Source: Nematostella vectensis (lineage: Eukaryota; Cnidaria; Anthozoa; Actiniaria; Edwardsiidae). Taken from it: 64,000 bases of DNA. Positions 46,484 through 60,678 of the stretch are shown here, piece after piece. The stretch is taken from contig NC_064035.1 in NCBI RefSeq assembly GCF_932526225.1, positions 11,333,296 through 11,397,295 on the forward strand, read 5' to 3'. The notes under the pieces are model-generated. The model searched no databases and was not told where the DNA came from. It worked only from the letters and a program-made list of their open reading frames with translations. The position numbers and the translations under genes are program-made. Position 1 is the first letter of the stretch. Every line of letters starts with the position of its first letter.

Positions 46484-49400
46484 TCAAGACTGCTGGGACT
46501 CGTTATCTGTCTCAGCTAGCGATGACTGAATTTGTAAAGTGTATGATCCTGATCCGGTTGCCGTAGTTACCATTCGAATGTCCCTTCCTCCCTCATCACC
46601 ATTATCCTTGTTGATGACGTCATCAACTTCATACTCGCTTGCGGATGACTCCACGACGGTCCTCAGTTTGTCGCGTTTAATGTAATAAATAAGTTCATCC
46701 TCTTCGCGGTAAAAATCATTCATGTCCACACTACCGAAAATCATTGCTCGGCCAGTCGACTTGGACTCTAACTTGGATACCTTCTTGGATTTTCCTTGTC
46801 GACCTTTCACCACATTGTCCCCAAGACCTGGGAAATAGGAGAATTTCCTACGGGACGTCTTATTGTACAGCCCTTTGGTGTCGGCCGGAAGCCCCCTGCC
46901 ACGGACTAGTGCCAATGCGCGCTCGTACGCCGTCCTGTGCGGATCCATGCACTTATGGTCTGCATACGGACCTGACGGCCTCTCCTTCTTGGGCTTGATT
47001 TTGAGTTTAGCTGCCTTCTCTCTCAGTTCGGACGTCTTTAAGAGTCGCGGGAGTCGTTTGTAATAATCTCGAGCCTTGTTTTTGAGGCTTGTACCGGGGT
47101 GTTTGCAGTACTTGTTGTTGTGGGAACCTCCCATTTGCGAAAGCTCGTCTCCTTCTTCGCTTCCATAATAATAATAATCATAATCTCCATCTTGTGATGA
47201 CCTGTCCGTGAGATCTCTGGACCACTGGGGGTCCATTCCAGAGTGGTCACCGTCATAGTCTAGCTTTACGCTTCTTCTCCTTGGCTTTCGAGCTCTAGAG
47301 CGACCCTCGTCAGTCGAGACCTCATTCTGCACTGAAAGAGAGGAGAGCAGTCCTTGAAGGTTTTCGTCGTCAACTTGAACTCCGTCAGGCAGGTCACTAG
47401 GTACTCTACCTTTGCCACTAACACTCAAACCTACGTCTATATCACCCAGTTCGAGAGTACTATCTGTCTTTTTTAGGTTGGATTTTCTCGCTTCCTCGTT
47501 CTCACTACTATGGGAAGTCTGTCCAGACTCTCCGCTGCTCTGCTCACTGGTCTCATCGCTAAACTTGACCTGCTGCTTGTGGAAGCTGGAATCTGGATGA
47601 GAGCCTCCCTTACCACCATCACCAGGGTCAGGCGTAAGAAGCACCCTTCCCTCTTCGCTTTCAAATCTCTTCCTGTCAACCTCACTGAACGTATAAATAT
47701 TATCATTGAATTGGGTATCGAATTGCATTCCTTTTAAGTGCTTTGAAGTCTTTTGGACGAGTTTCTGGAAATCGTAAAGGTGACTCGTGTCCACCAGTTT
47801 GTCGACGAAGTCGAAGTTCAGTGGACTCGCCAGCATTCCTCTTTTTTCTTCTTCTTCTTGCTCGCGAAGCTTCATCAAGAGGCGATCATTGTAAAGGCGC
47901 TCACTCATCAGGTAGTAACTCTCTCGACGCCGAGGCGCCCACCGGACCTGTGGCATACAAACATTATAAAACTTTGGTCTGGAAAAAGAAATAAAGGACA
48001 GTGGAAAAATAAACAACAGTGTAGAAGATATACGTTTTAACGCTATGCAAGGCTAGACTGTTTGTTGTGTATTTGGCGGATCCCTTAACTTTCATTCGGC
48101 TAGAGCAAAGTTTTATACACACGAAGAAAGTCGTTGAGCTTGTGGTAACCTGGTAATGTCTCTCTCTATTTTCCAGCATAGTGACAGGAGTGTTAAAGCC
48201 ATTCAGTCATGCACTAGTGACTTTTTCATAATACATACACAACACCGACACAAATAAAGTTCAATGTTTACCTGACCGAAGAATTTCCAATTCAGAGCGA
48301 AAGTTGCAAGTTTTTGGAGAACTAGAGAAAAAATATAGGGAATGCGAATGTACGCATACTTCACGCCACATTTAATTCTGCACGAATTCTGGTTGTTTTG
48401 CAGAAGTGTGTTTAATCATTGTGCGTATATACACTTCAAAGTAATCTTCACTTGATGATTTTAAACAACTAGTCCCTGGGGTTCTTTCTGGGCTCCCTGG
48501 GCTCGTATCAACCGTGAGGAAGCGTGGGATCTGGAACGAGCTTACTCACGGAGAAAAAAACAAATCTGTACGTCACATCTGCTGCCCACCACAAGCAGCT
48601 TACCAATAGTGGAACTTGATGTGCTCCTTCCTTACGAGCTCCGAAGAGAAGCGCTGCGCATCTTCTTTGGTGGTGCCGCAGCTCATTTAGATCGTACCGC
48701 GGGCTCGTTTTAGCTGCTTTCAAGGCGGACACTCTCTTAGCCTCCGCCAGGCGTTTTTGCTCCCTCATAATCTGCTCTAAATGTTCGCGCTGGTTTTCTA
48801 TGTCCTCCACAAGTTTCTATAAAGAAATGTATATTTTAAAGTCGTTACAAAAACTGTAACGCGATCGTAGCAGGCATTCCATTATTTGGAGTCCAATTCT
48901 AGTAATTTGTTTATTCATATCCTTATCTAATGTTCTTGATGATCTTGGTGTACAAATCCGTTGGTTAAGCTAGCTTGGTGTTTTGTCAAACACCCGAAAT
49001 AGGTGAAAGGCTCTATCAGCCGCAATTTTGTCGTCCTATCCGATATAGAAAAATAATCTTTCAGCATCGGTACTATCTCCAATTTATTTATTTCACGAGT
49101 GATTTTGGAATTTTATTTGCAATAAAAAGAAATGTTTATTTGCAATATAAAGAAATGCTATGTAAAGAAAAACAAAACATATTGAAGGTGCTAACTGGGT
49201 CCAGTTAACACACCGCATACCTTTCGATAGTGGTCGCCATACGTCATCTGTGAGTACTTGGCATCGTAAGAAGAGGTCACATGACCAAACACATGATAGC
49301 CAGCGGAAAAATGTCTGCCCTGTTATTAAGAGAAATTTGATTATTCACTGTCATCAAAATAAATGACTTACAAAAGAGGAGATAAGCTGGCATATCCCCT

Positions 49401-51064
49401 TGAGTTGGACTATGCATAGACGAAAAATGAAATTAGTTCATAAAGCATAGCCAAGAATGATTGGACAATGTTTATAGGAAAACTCCGAAGCCAAAAGATT
49501 AAAACTTTAATTATGAATTTAGAAAGAGATGAAGTTCTTTTGTGTCGCAAAAGTGACCCTTAAATTGTTTTTTACCACCCCTCAAATGAACATCTGTGCC
49601 AATCTTGGTGATTTTACCCATAAAAGTGCCGTGGAAAATAACTAAGCCACATTACTAACTGCTTTAGCGTACGTACATTTACAAACGCGATCCAATCTAT
49701 GTATTGGAAAATCTGATTTTTGAATATATTGTAAGCAGATGTAACGGGCCGTTCCCGTGATACGGGATAAAGCCGTTACTGTTTCTTCCAAGGAACACCG
49801 AATCACCACGCAAAATTCGTAATCAATTGGGAACACTGCTTGATACTTCTTCGGATAATTCTTGTTCAGCAAAATTCTTCATACTTAATACTACGCGAAA
49901 CATTCTTCACCTACACGACCGCTTTTGGGGATTATGCGATTTCGCGTGAGTGAGATTGAATTCAGAAAAATAAGGTTAACATGAAAATACCTATGTTATA
50001 GAATCCGATAGTTTATTTATATTCCGTTTATTTAGCAATATTTATTGGGATTGTTTTGCAAGGAGGAGTTGTTTTTGCATCTACTGAGAAGTCCTTTGAG
50101 CTGCGTGTATTATTCTGACGGTAGAACTTTTTGATATTGTATATTCATAGCGGTCTAACATGTTTAACATCTGCTTTATCCGAATAAGATGCCCAAAAGC
50201 CTCAAAGATCAGCCGATGAACCTCCTTTTTATATAACGTAAAATTTCCAAACTAAGCCTTTGCCGTTCTAAACTTTTCAGCAGTTTTAGGCTGGAAACGT
50301 TAAAACAACGTTTTTAAAGTTTCCTAACAAACACAACTCTTGTATAAAGGTTACAGGTTATAATATTCTGCAGACCAAACGCACAAGAGGTTATTTTAGA
50401 TTTTTTTTCTTTTTATTTCATGCGTTTTGTGTGCGTATTTTGTAGCTCTCTATATACCAATCTGAGCCAAACAGGAATACCTCTTTTGGCACTTGTGTTG
50501 CTATGAAAAGATCTCAAAGTTATTTCAAGGAGAATAGGTAATAACTGAACCATGTGTTGCTAGGCGGTGAGCAGAGTGTTATTCAAAGTCGAATCCAATG
50601 AAAGAAAGGTTTGTTAGTCTTTGCATTTTGTTAGAGCTGTGGGGTCTTGATGTCTGTGTGGTTGTCACGTTGTACCGTACGCTAATTAGAATCGAACGAT
50701 CGATTGGATAAAGTTGATTTTGTTATTCTAGTACAAATAATGAATAAGAATTATTCATTATAACTATATCATTCCCTTCACGAGATAGCTCTCAATGTGG
50801 TGTTATTTTACACAAGACAGACCATTAAACCTGTTGTTAAGCCATCAAACAGTACACAAACCTTGCAAGGTTAAGATTGCGCATGTCTCAAACTTACCGG
50901 CTGTCTCTCAGGCACGGGCAAGAGGTCCCGAAGACCTAGCCTTTTCTCTTTCCACATTTCAGAAAATTTTTTTAGCAATTTTACCCTGTTTCGATCCGCA
51001 GCATTTTTGTGGCTGTATCGATAACTCGTTGATGGGCTAATTTCCAATGCTTTTGTACGCGTGA
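46484..51064 (-). CDS. Unrecognised charged coiled-coil protein, 5' end not resolved
   Basis: Exons found: 51064-50898 (its 5' border uncertain), 49319-49221, 48816-48604 and 47947-46484, with matching GT-AG phases; the last exon alone encodes 487 aa. From the N-terminus: a basic stretch with LLKKFSEMWKEKRLGLRDLL and VPERQP, a block GRHFSAGYHVFGHVTSSYDA, a coiled coil (KLVEDIENQREHLEQIMREQ and on to KRVSALKAAK), an Arg-rich RRRESYYLMSERLYNDRLL segment, and then a long acidic, Ser-rich, probably disordered region with a run of Tyr (DYDYYYYGSEE). A conserved-looking basic block follows (KNKARDYYKRLPRLLKTSEL), and the acidic C-terminus ends NESQQS. No enzyme motif or membrane segment is visible. 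I do not recognise the family; a cytoskeletal or ciliary scaffold is possible but unsupported. Confidence 0.7.
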
Positions 51065-52695
51065 CTTAAATTATAGTTTAAACTAACTTTGTGCCCCATG
51101 AGAATTCAGCTTAACTTTCATTGGTTTTTATTAACTAATAGGGGGCTTATTAAGGCATACGCTTTTGTCAAGAGTTGTCATCATAACGTCTTTTCCAATT
51201 ATCTAGACGCTCGTCCACGGTTTTTCCCATTTTCTAAAGATATTGTTACAAGTTCGAAGGCATGTGCATTTGGTCGTTGGTTCATCAAGTCTTTCTTTCT
51301 AGAAGGTGCTTATTTTAGTAATTAACATGGTCGTCCGCCTAGATCGCCCTGAACAATCTTTTGTTTTGAACAATGATCCTAAACGTATAACTGCACAACT
51401 CAGGGGAGTCTCTGAAGGGGTCTGAAGTTATTTTTGTATTTTGATAGACTCAAGTTTTGATAGACTCAAGTCAAGTCAGGTGTAAAACAACTGTTTAGTG
51501 TGCTTGTTATTTCCAACAACGCAGCATGTAACTGGTTTTTAATTACCTAAACCACAGAGGAGTACTGGCGGACTTGAACTGTTGACTTGATTGCATTCCA
51601 ACGACCCGTTCTTATTAATTTATGTGGAAATGTGACCGTAGAATGACAATGTGTATGAGCAAAATAGCTCGCAAATTGAAAAAAATATTTACCTAAGAAG
51701 GTACGAAAGTTTGAAAAATATTTTTTTTGAAGTGTCAAGTGTTTTGTCCGTTTTCGTGGATATGATCGTTTTCTTTACATTCCGCCATCCATTATAATTT
51801 TCATAGTCTTGGAGACCCAACACATGAGAAGTAATTTCAATGTTTTCTGGATGTTTATAATAGATTTGCATTCATATTACAATTTCTTATAATCGCCATA
51901 ATTTTTTTTATTAAACTTTGAGATGTTTTGATATACAAACAACCCGAACGCTTCCTCGCTAAATCCGATTATTGCAAGGTCCATTTAGAGAAACGAATAT
52001 CTTGTGGCACTCCCCATCCGAATGTTTTGTATTATTGCGCTAATCATAAGAAAAGTTTCGGTTCAGACAACTTTATGAAATGATGTATCCGGATATCTAA
52101 GATGGCTTTTGGGGAAGTTAACGTCAAGGTAACAATATTAGAGAGAGAGAAAAACTTTTACATCTTTCACTGTGGGAACGTCCATTAAAATAATCATTTT
52201 CGCGTGTTATTTGTCCATGATAAGAATTTCAAAGTAATGTAAATCATGGTTATGGAACATCGCTTTTCATAAAAACCGTGTAGGCTTTTTTTTCAATCGT
52301 TGAACAACAGGGCTGAAAGAAATGGATTGAAAATACGTTGTTCCATGTTGATCCCCGCCTCACCTAGCGTGCTAGTCAGACTTCTCAGTTAAAAGTTCTG
52401 TGAAACATTCAACAAAAATTTGGTTTAACTTCCTGTCTTTTGCGAAAAAGAAATGCTTTCGTTTCCCTTGGATTGTAGGTATGGGATACTATAGTTGTCA
52501 CTTAAGCAATATTTCCATTTTTTGTATTTATATTCTAGGATATGCTTGTTGTAGCTAAAGCAACGTTTTCTATTATCTTATCATTTTGTATTTATATTCT
52601 GACAGAAATAAAATAGACTCGAAACTTCGGGTATGCTGGTTCTCGGTAATACAATGTTTATTACTCTGACGCATTTGGTATTCTCATTCTAGGGT
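51065..52695. other. Region between the coiled-coil gene (-) and the mosaic secreted-protein gene (+)
   Basis: This must hold the missing 5' exon(s) of the minus-strand gene and the promoter of the plus-strand gene. A minus-strand open stretch at 51700-51870 (with VLGLQDYENYNGWRNVKKTI) could be an exon but has no independent support. Otherwise it is AT-rich unique sequence. Confidence 0.4.
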
Positions 52696-52838
52696 ATGTT
52701 GTTTCTCGCTTGCGCGGTAGTGATGGTCTCAAAACGTGCTTCTGCTGTTGAGGTTCCGGACTCTAGCGTGTCCATAGGTAAGGCGAATATTGCAAAGGTC
52801 TTCCCGTTGGGTAAGGGGATAAAGAGCTTCAACTTCAG

Positions 52839-52869
<31 letters not shown>

Positions 52870-55800
52870 GCTCAATAGTTGTCCCGACAGGTGTTGACCG
52901 GCGACAGGTGATGGTTGCCTTCTAGATCTTTCTTCTCTATTTCGGCCCACTAACCGAATCATAATAAAACACGGCATTCACGATGGTAATAACTAGAGAA
53001 CACCTGTCTTTCTGAGGTTCTGGTCGTTTAGAAACCTGTTTGTTCGAGTTGTTGGGGTTGGCTAAAAACAAAATAATATTTGTTGCTCTTATTTATAAAT
53101 ATAAATCAATAAATAAACTATCCTTACCAATAAATGCAGAATATTTAGGGAAGATCATCTGAGTTACAAGTTTCAGCCCGTAGGCTGGATCCCGTTGTGG
53201 GAGGGGTGTACGGGAGGGTGGATCCACATAAAAGTCAAATAAAAGAAAAGACAAAAAATCGCGAAGGATATTCTTAAGTCTTAGTTTAAGATGTCAAGAA
53301 CCTTTTTGAAGGTTTTTTTCCCATCAACTTCATCTAAAAGAAACCAACAACAAAATAGACGACGTGTGTGAGGGGAAGGGGGGGAGGTATAGACTTTATT
53401 TTCGATACGCATCATACTAATTTTGCGAATCACGCATTAAAAAGAGGATGTGTTCGCAGGCCATGGTAGAGGTCTTGCATAGCAATTGTGTATCAACTGC
53501 GCAGTATTAAAAAAAAACCCTCAGAGAGGGGGCATCATTTCCCATTTTTGTCGTAGGAGATTTTCACTGGCCTTTGAACAACATAACCAACGCCAAGCTA
53601 AATGAAACCGCCCTTAACAAGATTGCGGTGGCATATGGCAATGTCGAGGACGAGGACGGGTATGTGACGCTATCTGACAGTAAAGCACATATCTACGTAG
53701 AGCAAGACTTCGCCGCACAGTGTATCACGAATCCAAACTTCTGTCCACATGGATTGACCGTGGCATTTTGGGTTCGATTTCCAGGTAAATATTCTATTTG
53801 CATATAACCAGATAAAACCGCATGGTGAATTTTGTTTCGATAAATGATTAACCACATGTTTAAAGTTATTTTTTTCAACATATATTTTTAATATTGTCCT
53901 TAATATATTTCTTCATTACCAACACACTGCCAGGAATGTATTAGGAAGATACTTTATCCATCAGATGGGAGATCTAATAACACACACAGCACAACATTTA
54001 CAGTGCTCTGATATTCAGCACGCGCGTTAATATTTTTTTCCGACTATTTGGCGATCTACTTTTGTTGGCGCTAAAGCTTAGTGATGGCGTTCAACTTTCC
54101 TCCATCTTTCTTGTATCACACACCAACAAAGTTTTCCCGAATTCTCACCAGATGCATTGCCATCGGCTGACTCAGTCAACTACATCATTACGTCTGGTGC
54201 TGAGGTGTACAACTCGACTGGTTTCGTGCTCTACCGGTCTAATGACCTGTACGTGGTCACAATACGTGGATCCGATCTGCTTTGGAACGTGTCTGCCACA
54301 TTCTCTACAAGCGCATGGTCTCAGGTGGCATTCACTTGGAAAATTTCGAGTGGTGTCAAACTCTACAAGGATGGCACACTTCAAGCGTCTTCAAACAATA
54401 AGATAGTAAGTTTCATATCGCCGGAAAGGGATCCTGTTGCTTTGGACATTGAATCCAGGGTCCAGGCCCAAAGCTTTGTAGAAAATACAGTCTATTTGTT
54501 GCTGCTTATAGCATGTGATTGGTGTCCAGAGCCAAGATTCTTAGGGCGCGTTTTTTCCTATCATTCTGGAATGGGAATGGTTGGAAGAGAATGTTCAGAA
54601 CGGCATTCGAGTCATTTACCCCCCTTTGGGCACCTAGCTTAAAGGGATTAATTGCTCAAGCCAGCATATTGTATTTCAGTTATCTCTAGTCTTGATTGCT
54701 AGCACACGTTCACAGCTTCACTCTATAATTCTTTGTTCTTTTCAACGTTTATATATCAAGCTCATATTTTTCCCGCCCTCCCACCCTGGGCTTTGTGTGA
54801 AGGGTGGCAGAGAGGTTTATTATTATTATTTTAGTTTTTCATTTATCAGTTTGTAGTGATTTTATAATAAACTTCTCTTATGCCAAACACAAAACAGTGT
54901 CAGTGGTTTATGTTGGGTTGAGGAATTCTGCTACAAGTAGCAGAATGGGTGGAATGGCCTTCATTGCATTCCGGAATGGGAACGCGAGATAACGAACGCG
55001 CGCTTTTTCTATTCTAATCATTCTCATTCCGGAATCACGAGTAAAAAAACGCGCCCTTAGTTTCATGCAGTGTACAGTCGATTGTTGCTCTAAGCTTTAA
55101 AGAGTATGTAGAGGCGACCCTAAAACGAGCTCCTAAGGCCATTTTGTTTGGTGGAAAAAACTGCGAATCTAATCCTCAGCTCTCCGTTTCGATCAGGAAA
55201 TTGCCGTAGTTGGAGTTTTGCCAGATTCTCACAATAAATTTAGAGACAAGACACTATTGACTTTTCTCTTCAAGTTAATTCGGCCTCTTTTACCACCATG
55301 GATTATTTTTAATTAGGGCTTCGAGCAACCGAATCTCGTCACTTGAGAAAGCCTGGCTTTCTACAATTGTTATTCATTTTAAGAATTAAATCCGCGTTTT
55401 AGGATTTAGGTTCATTAAAATCCGTCAATCCATGTTTTAAGATTATTCCGCGTCCACCAATCCGCCGATCCTCCAAATCGACGTTTTAGGGTCGCCCGTA
55501 TATAGTCTCTGTTGCCTTTTTAGAGAATGTGAATGCCGTTAAGTGCAAAGACACCACATAACTTTATAGATTATTCAACTCTGTTTGATGTTTATTCAGA
55601 GAGTGCATGGATGGCGTGCAAGGACAGGACACTACTAAGCTTTATAGAGTATATTATAGTCTCTGTTGCTTAATTATTAGAATGCGAATGTCGTTAAGTG
55701 CAAGAGTATTCAGTCTGTTGTTTATTCAGGGAGTAGATGGCGTCCAAGGACAAGACTCAAGGCTGTATATCGGTGTCTCTGGGAGTGTCCCATCCGCAGG

Positions 55801-58800
55801 AGCGCCGTCGCTGAGTATTCACAGCCTGACCATCTGGCACCAGGAGCTGGAGTTGGACACGATCAACAAGTACATGAGCTCAGGTACAGCACCAGGGGCG
55901 AATCCAGAGGTGTTTAAAGGGGTGTTAATCTTTCTCCCCTTGTGGTCAATAGTATCGCCACTTTCTGGACGTGTGGCGCTTTTATTGTGACGCGCGTGGA
56001 AATTTTCAGTGCGAAAAGCACCGGAAAGGGAAAATGCATGGTAACATATCAAGTGAAATTGGTATCAAACTCTTAGCACGTTTGTTTATGGTGGTTCACT
56101 TTTTTAGCCCACTTTATCTCCCTAGCCCAAGTTGCATTTGGTCCAGATCCAAGTGGTTTGTCCCCGTCTTGGAGCTCAAATTATTACAATTCTGAAACTC
56201 CCACAATCGGAACAGGCCCAGCAAGAAGCGTTCAAGGTGCGTTTAAGCTTACCTTGGCCGTAATAACAGAACGTTTAACAAAAATCCTCGGGTACAAACA
56301 CCGCCATCAGTGCTGAGACAAATGACATAACACTGTTAGACCTCACAATGTATTCCGTGTTATGTAGCCACCATGTAGGACAGTGCTGCGAGGTACTTTT
56401 GCGGCCGTTTTCAAGTTTTTCTTTTCGGGTAAACCAAGCGAAACTGTATCAGCAATGAAGGATGATATTGGCGCTGTTTTTTTTTTAATATAAAATGAAT
56501 ATGAATTGCTGTACTTCTAAATGTAGATAAGAACAAAGTAATTCCTCGGCAATATTTGTTAAAGCCGCATTGTCACCAGTTTACTTCTGGTAGATTACGT
56601 AACAATCTCCGACGATTCTTAACGGAAAACACGAAAAATATTTCCAAATTGTAAAAGCAGTGTTTCTATTGAAATATTATTTGAGGATATGTTTGATAAT
56701 TTAGAGCGGATGGCCTGTTTAATAGCGCGGATTCTAATAGATTATATTGTCTTTTAACGGTTAAGGTTTCCGTCGGACCTCCGGAAGTAAACTGATCACT
56801 ATTGTAGCTTGCTGCTTGCTTGCTACTGTCAGTCAAGACTTGCAAAAGATTTGAACTCTTGTGAGGGACACATTCTAGAGTTGGCCAATTGGCTAGAAGA
56901 GTTGCGCACAGAGAATACAGAAGTTAAAAATTATGTAAATGATGATTGCGTATATTGCAAACCCTAAATCCCGGAGGAAATACACTCTTTTTCATATATA
57001 AGAATGTCTCCATTTTAGAACACATTAAACTAAAAAAGCAATATGTTGCTGCTATCTGAACCTCGGCATGTTCTTAGCATTTTCTTGAAATTTGTGAAAT
57101 CTCAGCCTGGACGTTCTTATAAAAAAGTTTCTTCTAAAAAAAGAGTGTATTGTGAAAAAGCTCCATCCTCTCGTTAAAGAACCTCTGCACGCAAAAGTAA
57201 ATATCTTTATTCTAAAACTCTCTGGATGAATTTCAACTTTAGCCTCTGTTTTCAGATCCACAGACATTTGGGGTGTACTATTATGTAAACTTTACTTATT
57301 CCCAACCAATCTCATTGTCAATCCCGATATCGTTGGGTGAGTTGGGTGCTTGGACATTGTGCTGGTTCCAAAGGATTTCACTACCCAAAGATGAGCAGAA
57401 CATCTTGTTAATGAGCGCGGGCAACGGAGTCACGATTACTTTTTCAATGAAAACTTCACTCCTGATCTCTTTTACTAGGTAAGAAACATCCCATCTGTCA
57501 GTCTTTTTGCCCGTCCTGCTTAATCTCCGCATATCTGTCCACGTCTGTCCCCGTTTGTCCGTCCGCCGTTTTGTCTGTCCGTCTGTCTTTCCGCCCGTCT
57601 TCTCTTCTGTCTGTCCTTTTCCTTCCAGCCGCTTTGGGCATGTGGCTTAACATGATCTTCTATTAATATCAGCGAGAGAGATAACGAGAAAAAAACACTT
57701 GATGACTTGACGAGTGACTCCTGGAATCATATCTGTCTGCTGCGAGATGTTGACAGCACTTTCACCGTTTACCTAGACGGTACGAGACAAGACATTTCTC
57801 TAAAAAAAAGTGAAAGCTACGTGCTCGTGCCAACCATCACCCTCCTCCTTTCCGACGGCAGCGCAGGCAATCGTTTTATGGGAGATCTCACAAGACTTAA
57901 CATGTGGAACCACGTTTTGACCGCCGACCAGATAAAGGCGCTTGGATCATGCTCGCTTGTTGAGGGGAACGTTATTCGCTGGTCCGAAGTTTTAGATAGC
58001 GCGTTGCGAGATCGTGCCAACGAACTCTGGTCATCCTACCAGTGCACCCAAGGTAAGCAGTATACACGTATTGCTGGTTTACAAACCAGCCTGAAATCTC
58101 TAAAAAAAGTGGAAAAAGACAGGAATGAGTACTTTTCCAGTTTAGAGCCGTCCCAGGGCCGCTAAAGAGGAGCCGTGGTCCGAAAAATTAAAAGAAAATA
58201 TAACAAAATATCGGCTAGAGGATTACCCACTCACCAGTCTCTTGACATCTGTGTAACCACCCCCCCCCCCCCCCCCCTCCCCCGACAAAACTTGCGCCTC
58301 GGAGACAACCGATTTATCAAGTGTATGTCAAAATTATTAGCATTTATATTCTTTAAATTATCAGATAAAAATTAAGGAATTGTATTTTTAAGTTGGTGTT
58401 CTGAACATTAGATTATTGGTTCCTCGAGGCGTCAAACGGCAATGATCCGTACGTTAGCAAGCCTTTCCGTCTCGTGTCGGGGGAAATTCCTCCCCACGTC
58501 GACTGTCTACATTTTGACTACAGCATGGAGGGAAGCGACATGGGCCGTCTCAAAGTGCGACTCGAGCAGCAAGATGGCGCCAGATCCCTTCTCTGGTCCA
58601 TTACTGGGAGCCAAGCTTCTGGATGGCATGCGGAAAGTCTTCGCATTGCCAATATTACAGGATCGAAGGTGAAGAGACAATCAGGATAAAGGCATGCAGA
58701 ATACAAATTTTTTTTGTATTGGTCGTGCATTTTTAAATATTATGATTGTGATATTCTGGTGATTATTGGTGGTGGTTCCGGTACTGCAGTATGGCTAAGA

Positions 58801-60647
58801 TGTCGCTACTGTAGATAGAACTGACGACGATTGATTGGGGGGAATGATTATGAGCGTTTTAGTGATGACGACGACAAGGTGATGATGTTGATTATGTTTA
58901 TAAGTGATCATAATCTTGATTGTATGAATGTCATTTACCATTGTGGACTTTGGTGGTATTAAGTAAATAACTGAAAAAAAATCCCATTTTTTTCTTCAGC
59001 TTGTATTTGAGGGCATACCTGGTGGAGTAAAAAGCGACATGGCGATAGATCGAATAATCTTGAGTAAAGACAGCAAATGCCCTCTATCGACTTACAGCGG
59101 AATAAAAGGTACATTAACTACATTGGCATGCTACGTATTGCAGGCGTTTCTATATTCAGAACAAAGCCCACAGAACACAGCCCACTGCGCAGGCTATCTC
59201 TGAATCTGTGTCTATTAGATACCAAATGGTATGTTTCGCAGTCAAAGCCCACACTAAGTCACATACTTAATAACTTCTTACTAACCAGGAGGTCATACCG
59301 GGAATTATCAAACCGGGGCATTGGCGTGTATCGACCGAGACTTGGAAAATAAACATATTAAAAGATTTTAATTTTTTTTTTCCGTAGGGCAAAACGCAGT
59401 AACATAATACCCTCTGAGACAATACGGGAAATGTAATGACCGACAATTAGCCAATCACAGCGCGCGTAGGTAACAACCGAATGCTAGGCTCATATACATG
59501 TACTTTTCTCACATTCTTAACCACCATCCCCAGGTATTCGTTCCAATATTCTTGACCACCACCCAACGAGAAAAATCGAGTTGCAGTCCTTGATAGCAAA
59601 GGCTACCGGCACTAGTGAATTCTGGGAACCCTGCTTTAGCCTGTCAAGGGAGGGTTGGCCAAGTGTTGAATCCATCTACACTAAGTGTGCAGACAAAGGG
59701 CCCATCCTTCTGCTTGTCCGTTATAACCAGGATTATGTTGTTGGAGGGTTTTATGACAAGTCCATGAAAGGTAGGTGGCCTGGTTTAATAAAAAGAGGAG
59801 ACCTGTTGTTTTAGATTGCTGCGAGTAGCTGGATTACCTGATAGTGATAATTATGACTGATGGTGTATAACGTAAAGATAATGCTGTTGGATGATTAAAG
59901 TGTGATAAATTTGATGGCAATGGAAATGAATGAATGTCGATCAACCACTCCTTTATTATTGTTTAACATTGAAAATACATCGGTTATTTACAAGAAAACT
60001 TCAAAATAACCACTAACAATTGAAGTTTAATACCTTGTTAACGAAATTTTATTCAAAGTATCTCAGTCACTTGCTAAAATTGGCCGATGAAAATGGATCT
60101 TTTGAGTGAAGTCGGTATTGTACGGGAGCATTTATAGGCGACGTGTCTAGCCTTCTTTGAGGTAATGAACCCTATTGCTGTGTGATGGATGTGCAGCCAT
60201 TTACGTGGTCTATTCCTTCAGGTTACGGACGTTGTAACTCATCCATGACAAGCGACAAGGCGTTCCTATTCAGTCTAAACAGTCATTTGGGAACAACCCA
60301 GAAAGTCCTCCCCATCTACGACAAGACCAAAGCTATTATTTGCGAGGATGTAAACAACTTCCCAAGATTTGGAAGTGATCTAATGGTTAACTTTGAGACG
60401 AATCGTTTAGCTTTGCACTTTGGGCAGATTTACAAGGGTGAAGATATCCAATATGGTCAATCGGAACAGATGTTTAGACCTGACGACGTAGAGATACTTA
60501 TTAACTCAGGTAATACTAAATAATACTCAAGTACTCGTGATCTCGAACAAAAAAATTACTATTGATTACCCACACTTGTCTTAGACTATGACAGGCCCGG
60601 ACCCTGGGGGGGGGGGGGGGGGGGGAGGGAACGCACCCCCCCCCCCC

Positions 60648-60678
<31 letters not shown>

